From Trachythela sp. YZ-2020 (lineage: Eukaryota; Cnidaria; Anthozoa; Malacalcyonacea; Clavulariidae), in assembly GCA_016169945.1 (NCBI GenBank), contig JADLSH010000367.1, positions 5,144,001 through 5,208,000 of the forward strand: a DNA stretch of 64,000 nucleotides. Direction: 5' to 3'. Under the pieces are notes generated by a model, which saw only the letters and a list, made by a program, of their open reading frames with translations, ran no database searches and had not been told where the DNA came from. Made by a program: the position numbers and the translations under genes. Positions 14,130 to 26,200 of this stretch are shown piece by piece; position 1 is the first letter of the stretch; each line of letters starts with the position of its first letter.

Positions 14130-14412
14130 CCGACTAAACTTTGAGCACAAAAAGCCTGCCTAAGTTCCAGGCTCTCTTCACATATCCGCTGAAATCCTCT
14201 GTAAAGCGTGGTTTCCATTTGCTCGTAACTGTCGTGACCAAGTCATGCTCGGCGATGTAAAATAGTCTGCATTTTTCTTGTGTTTTGTGTGCTGTATTCA
14301 AATCAATCTTTAATGATTGCACAGATTTTGGACAGACATACGGATATTCTATTACATCGATCACCTTGATGTGTTCGCGACCGTTACAACTAAATGGAAA
14401 CCAGGCTTAAAG
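14130..14412. repeat. Inverted-repeat element near the Ataxin-10 3' end
   Basis: 'gtggtttccatttgctcgta' (about 14209) is mirrored by 'ttacaactaaatggaaacca' (about 14384), with 'gtcgtgacca' against 'tgttcgcgaccg' inside. This is the usual layout of a short MITE. No transposase; boundaries approximate. Confidence 0.45.
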
Positions 14413-14738
14413 GTTAGATCATACTAACCATGACAACCAATCATGCCAGAAACAAATTATCCAAAATATTCTAATGAGTAATGGTACATGCAGATATTCT
14501 AATTTAATACAATAAATTTGCGTTTGCCAATAAAGGGCCGGTGAGAAATACAATTATAAAATAACATGTATATAACGCGTGCTCTCTGATGAGTTCAATT
14601 GTGTTTGGAGGTATCCCAAATATCACGGGAAGAAGTGTTGTTGTTGTTGTTATTTTATAAAACAATTACTTTATGGTTTCCGTGTTTGGAAATATCAATA
14701 ATAAATAGAACATTCTCATACCTGCCACCTCATGGTTT

Positions 14739-17230
14739 TCATGACGCAGTATCCTTTTTTTGTTTCCCTGTGACTCTTAATTTACCATCTGTAGTTTCTT
14801 CCACGACAAACCCTGCTTCTGCAAGACGGGTGTTTGAGGCAAGTCCAAGTTTTGTTGACGATCTTATTACATCTTGATTCTCCTGGTTATTTTCTAGCAC
14901 GTTACGTAAACAAAATATGGTCCACTGACAGATGTCTGTTAATGGAGTTAAGGCTAACACCATTTGGAAACAACGCAGTTTGCCGCATTATGACAAGGGG
15001 TAAACCGTAAAGGGATGCTTACTGTACAGAATGTGTTACTATTCTGTTCAAACATGATCCTTGCAATTAATACGAACAAGCCAGTCCGGCTACAAAGGGG
15101 GTAGTAAAACACGCCCTGGGGTACCCAAATTCTTTTTCCGTGTTTACCTGACACTTTTCAGGCAGGCGGGCATGCCATGACAGGACAAGACCAGCAATCA
15201 CTTCACATGGAAGTTTCAATATAAATCACTGCATGCCTCGTACCCTGGCATCGTGGCCAGCACAAGCCAGTACTGTATGTAGTGGCCACCTCGTGCTAGG
15301 ACGTCAGCCCGGTGGATTGCGTAATATATAGTTCCCAACAGTCGCCGAATTAAACGGCATTCTTGCTATAGGCAAACATCATCGGCTTTACATTTCTATG
15401 TGAGCCGAGCTATTTGTCTGGATTAATTGAACAACTCATTTGAAGTATACCACCAATACGTTAGTGCTAGTGACGTGAACTATTATTTTCTCTGTATTGC
15501 AAATAGGCGTTGATCAAGAGAGCTGTGTAAGATAATAGAAAAATAAACTTAATTTTGAAACAAAGGATACAAGGATTGTAATCATCAATATTGCAATGAT
15601 CCAACAGTAAGGGTATACAATTCATCTGGCGAACCTAAAATTACAAAATCACAAATATTAAAGCTTACATCTCAACTACAGGTTGACTACTCAATTGCAT
15701 TTTTATTCCAAACACATATATAGACATCTGGCACAAAACCGATTGAAATTAAAACTTTACAGCAAAAGAAACATTTCTAGAAAAATATACTATACATACA
15801 CAATCTTGGTTCATTCTGTTGCGGTAACACATATTAGCAATGAGCTGTATCAAACCTCTCTTGAACCCAAACGCAGGATGTGCTGAATTAGCAACATTGT
15901 CACCTGGGTTTGAAAACCGACTGAGATCACTAAAGAACTTCCTGTTTTCTTCTGTGGATGTTTCACGAAGTGCGACTAGAGAAAACAACATAAATTTCAC
16001 AATAAAACGTTTTCTACCACTAAAAATGAATTAAAGAAAAATTCAAAATTGCTTTGTGGCACTGAATTGCAATTTTAGCATTCAATTGCAATAAAATTGC
16101 AACGCTCTCAGCCAATCAGAATTGAACATTTTCAAATAGATATAATTATGCATGGACGTTACATCGTACTTACTGTAACAGTAGCAGGTAACACCCAGCC
16201 TAGACATACTGTAGGCCTTCGCCTTCTATTTTTATTTCAGCGTTTTCTGCGCTTTTTCATACTGGAAGACTGGGGTCCAGACGATTTGGGGGCGGGGCGG
16301 ATGACATGAAGTAGCGTCCGAGCCTAAATCTAGATTCTAGAATCCTGCCGAGTAAACGCCTAGGTCTAGGCTGGGTAACACCCACAATCCATGTTGAAGT
16401 AAACTGCAGTACACAAGTACAAAAACGGCGTGATCTCTTTTTGTCAATTAGCACTGTGGAAGGAAAGCTATCATGGAGAAAAAACTCTGACCGACGATTA
16501 TCGACATCTATGTAGTGTTTGCTATATTTACATCGCGAGTGACGCTGCATGAACCCCCAGGTTTATGGGAAACTACAGCTCATTTCGTGCTTCGAATTTC
16601 GTGGATAAATCGCAGTGAATGAGTTTGACTTACCAAGTGTGGTCTCCAATAAACATTTCCGATTGCGTAACTCATGGTATTCGTCTGGAAACGCCGTAAG
16701 TAAACACAGCAAACGTAACAAAGAGTTCACGATAACAACCTGAAATAGACAATAGTATAACTTGCATAGTGTATGCTGTAGCCATACTCGGGAAATTCAC
16801 CATAGATGAATTTTTTGGTGGGGTCCAGGGTGCTCTCCCCCAGAAACAGTCAGCATCATGCAGCGAGTTTTTCATGATTTATGACATTTTTAATGTAATT
16901 TTCGTTATCTCCTGAAAATTTGCACCCACTTCCTCCATTACATAAGCAAAGATTTAATCCTATTTTGGCTAATGGTTAAAGCTAATTCAACTAATTACTG
17001 TATCATATAATAAGTGGGCGAAGGTTTGTATATTAACTGTAATTCAAATAAATATAAACATTCTTTACTGGCAATAACATTAATAACTTCTACCTCACTT
17101 GATGATTCTTCGACATCAAAACTCATCTCAGAATTTAAGATCTTGCTGATATTTTCTTCAAACGTTTGAGAAATATAAAGTGCGTTGTCCAAATAAATCC
17201 AGGACATACAATACTCACACGTTTGCTTTT
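14739..17230 (-). CDS. ATXN10: Ataxin-10 homologue, C-terminal exons
   Basis: Exons 17230-17069 ([16 protein letters not shown]), 16684-16634 ([13 protein letters not shown]), 15975-15802 ([17 protein letters not shown]), 15089-15023 ([18 protein letters not shown]) and 14924-14739 ([18 protein letters not shown] to stop). Phases agree through 15802 and again at 15023|14924. The 15802|15089 junction does not join in frame with the sites I can see, suggesting a microexon of a few residues or a mis-set boundary. The last three carry the most conserved ATXN10 C-terminal signature. Confidence 0.83.
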
Positions 17231-20200
17231 CTAATGAAGATAAAGTTAGAGTAAACTACATGCATGCATAATAGCTATATTGGAAGTTAGGGACCGGTCA
17301 TTAATTAGGGCAGGGGTTGGGGCCGAAGAGAAAATGGTTGGGTAAATGAAAATTCCGAGGCCTCAAAGGTTGGGTAAAAGAAAAAAATACCTCCCTCAAG
17401 GTTGGGTAAAATATTTTGGACATATTACTAGACAACATTCGGGAACTTTATACAAAACCTATCAAAGGGATTTTGGGTGTTTTAATATGTACTGATTTTA
17501 TATTACCTGCATGGTTGTGGTGAATTCATATCTTTATACCAGAATCATGATCAACATTCAACATTTAATATGGTATGTTATTTATGAATACCCGGCTCCG
17601 CTGTCCACATAACAGCTCTGATAAACATTTACGGGGTAAATTTACGTCGGACAAAGTTAAAGTTTGGTCGGACATCAATACAGTTGGGTCGGACAAACGG
17701 TAAACCTCAATTTTCCTTCGGTCGGACAGAATGTCCGGTGCGTTTCTTTCTTGGTCGGACAATTTCACGAATGGGTCGGACAATGTCCGTGACCGACCGA
17801 TATTTTAAGGCCTGTTTAATACAACTTTATATACAATTTTTTTCCTTGGGTTGGGTAAAAAAAATTTATGTCTCAACAAGGTTGGGTAATTTAAATTTCT
17901 GATCTTCGGCCCCAACCCCTGCCCTAATTAATGACCGGTCCCTTAGGGATCTTAAACAGACTTGCAATATATAAATTTTTTTATGCTGGCAAAACGTTTC
18001 GAATCTGAATCAATTTCCTCTCCAAGGGAAGCAAAAATGTTTCCCAAACAAATTGGACAATATTTTACACCATTTTGCATGCTCTTTGCACTTTATACAG
18101 GGTGTATCAAAAAAAAGGTAATCCAACTTTGGCGCGCTATTGTACGTGAACTACTCGGTGTATGAACGAAATTTTTTCATATGCGGAAAGATCAGGCTTT
18201 TAGCTGTTGAGTGACGCGTTTTTAATACCAAATCGAGAAAAAATGAGCAAATACGAGTCCGATAAAAAATGGTAGTCAGAATCGCATATTTTCACCTCTG
18301 AGAGTTGGGACTAAAACCATTGAAAAATAACTCCCTTTGGGACTTCAGTAATTGATGAATTTCGCTTCTCAATAAACTACCAGCATATGCATATTAAGTA
18401 GGAATAAATCTCAGTCATTGAATAAATGCAAACATGGTGCAACTTACGGTAGAACAACGAACATTCATCATCCAAACCTTTTTCCAAACCAGAAGTTTGC
18501 AAAGAACTCGTCAGACATTTAGGGAACGTTTCCCTGACCGGCAACCGCCTGCACTTAAAACGATTTGGGCGAATGTGAGAAAGTTTTCCCAACACGGCAC
18601 AACCGTGAATCGAAACAAGGGAAATTCAGGCAGAAGTTGCACTGGAAGATCGGAAGCCAACATTGAGATAGCAAGACAGCGACTGGCTGAGCATCCTACA
18701 GGTACAAGCGCAAGACGGAATGGTGTTGGCCTACCATCTGCCACTTTTAATAGGATAACGAGGCTAGATCTAAACATGCACCCTTACTGCGTGCATATCC
18801 GACACCAACTCCTTCCTCGAGACTATGCTCGGCGAATGCAGTTTGCGCGATGGCTGGGTGAGCATTACGAGAGAAACGAGGATTTCCTTCGCCCATTCGT
18901 TATTGGAGATGAAGCTGCATTTGCCATGAACGGCCAAGTAAACACCCACAACGTTAGAGAGTATGCAGTCGCAGGACAACCGCCCGAGTTCAACTATGAG
19001 GTCAACATCAGTCGGGAAAAATTGACTGTTTGGATTGGGCTTTGTGGCAACGGCCAGATAATTGGTCCATTTTTCTTTGAAAGAAATGTCATTGGACAAA
19101 TTTATCTCCAAATGATAAACAACGACGTCGTGCCACAACTCCAGCAACATTTTCAGAGGCAAATTGAGGGGGCATTCCGAAATCTCTGGTGGGTTCAAGA
19201 CGGTGCTCCAGCACATCGTTTAATTGCGGTCCGTGACCGGTTAAGAGAACTGTTTGGTCATCGTGTGATTGCCCTCGGCCATGACGTGGAATGGCCACCA
19301 AGATCCCCTGATCTTACTCCTTGCGATTTCTTTCTTTGGGGTTACCTAAAGAATAAAGTGTACACACGCCCGCCACATGATCTGAATGATTTGCAGAACC
19401 GCATTCGACATGAAGTTGAAGCGTTGAGAAATAATCCCGCGCTAATCAGAAGAACATTCCAAGCAATGCGGCGACGATGTCAACTTTGTATCGAGAGAGA
19501 TGGTGGTCACGTTGAAGGCATCGGCGCATAAACTCTTTAAAGTTTAAATGTAAATTAAAGTTTAAATGTAAATGTAAATAATTTTCAATAAACATGTTGT
19601 AAAACCAGAGGCAAGCTGTGACATGTTCGTGATTAATTGTTTTTTCTTTTGTTATGTACTGCTTTAATTAGGCACAGAGGTGAAAATATTTTTTATCATT
19701 TTCTACCATTTTTTATCGGACTCGTATTTGCTCATTTTTTCTCGATTTGGTATTAAAAACGCGTCATTCAACAGCTTAAAAGCCTGATCTTTCCGCATAT
19801 GAAACAATTTCGTTCATACACCGAGTAGTTCACGTACAATAGCGCGCCAAAGTTGGATTACCTTTTTTTTTATACACCCTGTATGATTGCCATAAATAGT
19901 GAGAACAAGACGAATGTAGTAAGTACTTAAAATTTGGAAGCTTTACGTTACCCTAGTAGAAGAAGATTTACAGGATTGTAGAAATTTGCATCGTTGTACC
20001 GGCATGTACGTCTGTCAAGCCTTGATCATATATGCAAGTTCCACATATTTTTTAATCGCATTGTTTTTACTATTTTGCCATGCATGCAACGCCAATTTCC
20101 AACTCAATTCTTAAAGTTGTTGGTATTTACTAACTTGCATCTGCTATTTTTTCCATTAAAATGTTAAATTGACTCAATTATTTACATTTCCTTCGCTTTT

Positions 20201-23200
20201 TCATGCAAACTTCTTTAACGATGTTTTAGAATTTTTTTGACATTACGTAGGAACTAACCTTTTAATTTATATTCTACTAACTCCAGCAAAAACAGTCTAA
20301 ATTAAGAGAAAAGTTAATTAATATACAACAAGTTAATTGGCTGTTTGTACAGTAGTCAGAAGATATAACCTTTAAATAATTACATACCTTAGAGAATTAT
20401 CCTTAAGACCTGCATAAATTTGTTGAAATGATCCATTCTGAATTAATGACTGGATTACAAAAATCCTTTAACGAGCAGAAATAGACAATCATATTTACAA
20501 TTGTAAATTCATGAATAATTAATGAGCTTTGTACCCAATCAAGTTAGTTATGAGGACTAGTGGTTGTAACTTTCCGTCATAACTACGTGTGTTTGTAACT
20601 AGTTTGCATATGAATTGGTTCATTTTATAAATTGTTTACAACACTCGCGGCCGTATTTTATTGAATATATAATCACTTGCTTTCGGCTCATGTTGTATAT
20701 TCATTTCAATACAACACGACCGCTCATGTTCAGTTGTATTAACAATCTTTCGTGCAAACATTATATTACGTTTTAGATGATGCTACTCTGAGTGGTTCCA
20801 CACCGGGCAAGCTGGATATTGCTTTACCGCGGTGGTAAAAGAATCCGCCACCTTTGGTTTGCTAGTCGAACACCACAATCATTACATTTAAGATCATAAG
20901 ATATTTAACAATTATTCGCCTCAGGCTCGGTGAATATCGGTGAATAAAAACCGAGACGAAGTCGAGGTTTTTATTCACCGACATTCACCGAGCCTGAGGC
21001 GAATAATTGTTTTAGTAAAATTACATAGATGATTATTTGGAAAAAAATAAAAAATGCACATTTCAAAAATATTTTAATTGAATATTTACGATAAAAGCGG
21101 CTTAAAGTGATTATCGCGTATTAATCCGAGGTAGTGCAACCAATCAGCGTTGAGAATTTTCAATAATCAGCTATGTAATTTTACTAAATATACATATATC
21201 GAAGGAACTAGACTATGTTCTGACATATCACATACTCGAACCGACTTGAGCTCGTAGCTCAGTTGGCAGAGCATTGGAGTAGCAATCAAAGGTCGCGGAT
21301 TCGCTTCCCACCGCGGTCAAGGAATTTTTCAGTTTGCCCGGTGTGAGCCACTCGGAATATCATCATCTAAAATTAATTTACCTGAGTTCCAACACCACAT
21401 CAGAATACATCACGTATTTCGTAAAAATACACACGCTATATTTACTAAATGGTACTATAGTACCTACCCCCATTCCACATTGGTTTCGTTTGTACACATT
21501 TTAACAATTTCATTAATAAGAGAGAGCCCCTCGCATGTCGTACACACTTCAGGTCTAAAATAAAATAAAATATAATAATTTGAGTAAATAAAACTATATA
21601 AAATATTATAAAATTAAAAAATTAAATACGTGTGAAATAAAAATAGAATAACTGTTGGAGAGTTTTTCCATCTTGATGGGTGGTCAAATACACAAACCGA
21701 CTGTTTAAATACTAAAATAAAGATACATCAACAGGTACATGTGTCTGCTTTCAGCGCAATATTTCATGTTGCAGACGCAACACGCGGGCAGATAAAACAC
21801 ACGCAGGACGTGGGCAGATTGTTAAGATAATATGCAGTATTAAACTCTATACTAGGAATACATGCATGCAGCAACCCCTCGCCCCAGCTGAACATCGACA
21901 AACACTACATTCCAAAACATTACTATTTACTAAGCTTTTTCCTCACAAAATATGCTATGCAAAGGATGATTAGCTCAAAACCAGAACAAACTTCGTCAGA
22001 ATCGTGAAAGACGAGAGCTGAGATTTCTTAATTTTTTAACTGGAAAATGGTAGTTGCACAGGCATTTTTGCAGCTGGAAATGGGATTCGGTAAATTAATG
22101 CTCGAATTAGTGGCCGGGTCAAATTAGTTGGCTTGGAAAATGAATTGAACCCCCACACCCCTTTTCTCGACGCACTCAAATGCTATCGCCATACGAAATG
22201 TATTACTTGACGTGACACTATGTTTCCGTTCATTTCAAATGTGAGATAAAAATTTTGATCATTACTGTAACAGTTTGGAAGGAAAAGTGGAATTGTGGAA
22301 GGAACAATTGAAGGAAACAGTCATATTTTGGGAAATTTATTTTGGGTCTTGAAGCTGTTGGATTAAATGGTTAAGGATTTTTGGAAGGATAAACAATGGA
22401 AATTTTGTTCCAAGAAGTGGAAGCACTGTAGCCATGGCAACACGATAAATAATAGTGCTGGGCGATACCAGGATTTTTATTTCTATACCGATACCGAGTA
22501 CTTGAAAATTGGTATCGGCCGATACCGATACCTATTTCGATACCAAAAATGGTAAAAAGATTCCGTTTTCGATACCGGAAGTGAGTTCTATTAACGCTGG
22601 TATCGGTCCATAGATATAATAATGGTCGCTTCCAATACTTTTCACATTGTGAGAAAGTAGTCTCCAACAAGCATATTTCCCAGTTATCATATTTAATGCT
22701 GAAACTTCAATGTTGTAACTTTAAAGCATAAATAAGGAATTTCAACAATATAAAGCTGTTTCTTATTGTTTTTGGGCTAGTTGTTTGCAGCAAGGTAATT
22801 TTTAGTGTTGCAAATTGAAACAGGTACAAGTATCGAACGATTTCAAGCGATACCAGGTCAGTAATCGATACCGCTGTGCGTGGTATCGCTGGTATCGAAT
22901 ACCGAGTACTCGGTATCGCCCAGCACTAATAAATAATATAAATTTTTTTGCAGTATAATTAAAATATTAGTTGTTTTAGCCATAGAAATCCGAAATTATG
23001 ATGTAGGTATGTTCTTATGCGTTCTATATGCTTCAAATTGATGTTAAATACAACCTTCCGTTCACTAAAATGTTTCGGCGAAAAGTTCATAAAACTAAAC
23101 TGCATTTTACCGAAATTAGTTTTTGAAATGAAATCAGCTGAAAATATAAAATTCTCTCGTAAAAATGATTTCGTTCTCCTTTTAATTTAGAGTTTTTTGA

Positions 23201-26200
23201 TAACATAAAATATAGGATACTCTACCTGGAATAAAATGAAAACTATGTAAATAAAACATTTTTAGAGCTATATAGCCTATATATAAATACATAACTGAAA
23301 CTTGCCATATTTTTATTTTAGGGAATTTCTGCCAAAAAGACGTCAATATGACGTCTGGGGGGAGGGGGTTTATAGGCATGACGTCTTTTTCTCTCAAAAT
23401 TTTCGCTTGAAAATACTGAATTAAATTAAACTCTGAATCTCATTTCATAGCAAAAGTGTCCTATTGTCCTCTTCCAGTTTTCATGAGAAACGTTTATGCT
23501 TGTGCGCATAACTAGTTTACTTTAAAAACAATACAGAATTTTTAATTACACAAATTATCCGCTATTTTTTGTAAGAGACGTCATATTGACGTCTTTTGGG
23601 CAGAAACGTATATTTGACCATATATCTCTTATTATTCTTTATAAAGTATAAACGATAAAATTCGTTCCGCAGCTCTTCCTGAAGTCCTAAAAAGCGACTT
23701 TTAATTCAAACTTTCTCATGTTTTTATATATATAATTCGCTCATTCCACTCCTGAAAATCCGCCATACTTTTGAGATCAGTGAAATGACCACCCATGAAC
23801 ACTGAGCTACCACCAGATCAGTGACTACCACTGAGCTATATTTTGAATGAGCTCAGGATCATTGATGAACTTTAGATCTCCCATAGCTTTCCTTTTACCC
23901 CGGGTGTAATAAATAGCCGAGCGGAATTAGTACCCTCGCCCCGGGCTGTCGCCCGGAACGGCGGCTCGGAGATTACCTTGGTTTTTGTCTCATACAGTTA
24001 TATATAACCATACATATACAATTCTTGGCTTCGTTATAGCGGCATCTCATAATTTTCCTAGACGATACAAATCTTGCCTTTATCACTGCAAACTGCTATA
24101 AACAGTAGTACTAAAAATAGTATATTTTATACTACAGAAAGAAAATTTAAAATATGAATGGCCTGGTTATAGGCAAAAATAGGCAGAGCTTTTCAGATCT
24201 GATAAAAGATGGGGGTGAGTATGGTAACAACTTGTAAAATATTTAGACAAGTTGCATCCAACATCCAACAGGGCCTTTTTTAAGCATTCGTCAGTAGGGG
24301 AGGGCATGGATGAAAAGGGACCTAACAAAGAGGTGGTGAAGTGGAGGTGTACAAGCCTGTAGGGGGTAAAATTTTCGTATTCTTTAGCCTCGCTCTGTGC
24401 TTGATTTCCTGCATTTTCAGTAACAGTTTTTTATTTATCCCGTCTAGACAGACTGAGGTTTCGGTATAAAAGCAAGGTTTTGTTATGGGAATATTAAATC
24501 ACTCTTCTGAACAAAGTCATTATCTCCTTTTTTGCTTATATTCTAGACAAAATGGACCTTAACTGGGGGGCAAAATCGTATACTGTGGGGCAATCATGGG
24601 GGCTGAGTGGGCTTTGCACCCCTCCAGTTTATTAGTTAAAAGGCCCTGACATCCAAAGCTGCTTTAAAGTTCAATTCTATAGTTTCGGAGCCGTTTATGA
24701 TCGTATATTTTCAACCATCTCTGTCCCAGCATTGTATTTGGCCTGGCTGTATACCATATATTCCAATGAATCTCTGAGATGCACAAAAATTATTCGAAAA
24801 TCGATATTCTAAACCTCTATACCTTACGTGAAAAGAACGTCTGCGCAGAAGAGAAAAACTAGTGACTGAAGGGGAAATGCGTCTGGTTCGCAGATTTAAG
24901 TTGATAACTATAGTTTATTGCTATTTGTTCAATTTGTAATTTATGTGGAAAAAATTAACACTCACAACAAAAAGTTAAAATAGCATTGTGTCCAAACAAT
25001 CTCTTGATTTTCATCATGTTCAACGACCAGATTACCCAGCAATTGAATCCCCGAGACAAGAACTTGCTTCACTGAAACTACATCTGTTTTGAGGTAAAAG
25101 CAACGAAGATAAACTCGGAATGCTTAAATACCATTGTCATTGGGTTTCTACATGTTCGACCTAAGATATGAAACATTTCTACCGCAAAGTACAATATTGG
25201 TTGATAAAAAAGAACAAGAAAAACTGAATGAACAATCAAACAAACAAAAATTGATAAATAAATAATGATCGAGTGGATGAATGAAGAGACACCTAAATAA
25301 AAAACAAACAAAAAGCACAGGCAAACGCACGACAGAAAACGGGTACACTGACCTGAGTCTTGATTTTGCTTTAGAACTTGTTCCAATACTTCCATTACGG
25401 TTGATAATAACCCACAAGACCTGTTGAAAACAATACCATCAGACCACCGCTTTAAAAGGTTGTTCCCTTATTCAACTGATGTATACACTTGGTTACTGTT
25501 TTGGCAGAATTTGATAATTGTAGGCAGTTCATTCGAGTGACTTTTAATTTTAAAATTGTTGACGGTTTATACGAGTTAAGCAGTATATTCACCTACATAA
25601 GATAGTCTTGATTTTTCTTTGAACCAGCACAACAATTTCGTAAAAAACGAAAAGCATCTGCTTGAATATCACAGCGTTTATCAAAATCCAATGAATGTGA
25701 CTTTTCAATCAAATTTCTGCATTGTTCTACGATTTCTTCTGTTATGCGAGACCTGTAATGTTTAAGTAGCCATTAACAAAAAATGTAAAAATTGCCCATT
25801 CCATAACGGAACTTTAGTCATAAACCCTAGCCACTGTACTAAGCGCTCCAAGACTACCAAAACTATCAAGAATATCAGAAGACTATCAAGACTATCAATA
25901 CCATCAATACTATTAAGACTACCAAGATTACCACGACTATCAAGACTATGACGACTATGAAGAGTATCAAGACCATCAAGAGATAGCAACAAAGTTCATA
26001 CTTAATTACCCAGATCAGCAATCATATGCAGATAGACTAGTCAAGATAAACATTCTCCCACTTGAATTCAGAAGAGAAGTCACTGATTTAACCCTACTCT
26101 ATAAATCTAGAAACGGATTAATTACAACAGATGTGGACAATTTTATAACTACTTTTGAACCCGGATATAAATCCCGACATTATGATGCTAACAACTACAA

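Larger units (their letters stand above)
12411..14738. other. Convergent intergenic region between GPCR and Ataxin-10 homologue
   Basis: Separates the 3' ends of two convergent genes. It holds a 'taagcccccaactctc' repeat fragment near 12640, a foldback MITE (about 12902-13203) and an inverted-repeat element around 14140-14412. No further gene is supportable; the small ORFs at 13667-13915 and 14364-14134 overlap repeats or lack any family signal. Confidence 0.5.

Noticed and set aside
14134..14364. Minus ORF of 76 residues near the Ataxin-10 3' end
   Set aside because: Lies within an inverted-repeat element.
16190..16385. Inverted 'cccagcctagac' motifs as a MITE
   Set aside because: Only about 11 bp match; not enough to define an element.
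21248..21322. Functional tRNA gene
   Set aside because: Cloverleaf is broken (anticodon stem deletion, poor acceptor stem) and the sequence continues into a SINE body.
23640..23700. Second candidate for the missing Ataxin-10 exon ([11 protein letters not shown])
   Set aside because: Phase fits only with a poor donor (gtttat); left unassigned.
24690..24785. Candidate missing Ataxin-10 exon ([14 protein letters not shown])
   Set aside because: Good acceptor but no donor giving the phase 2 needed by the next exon, and weak similarity.
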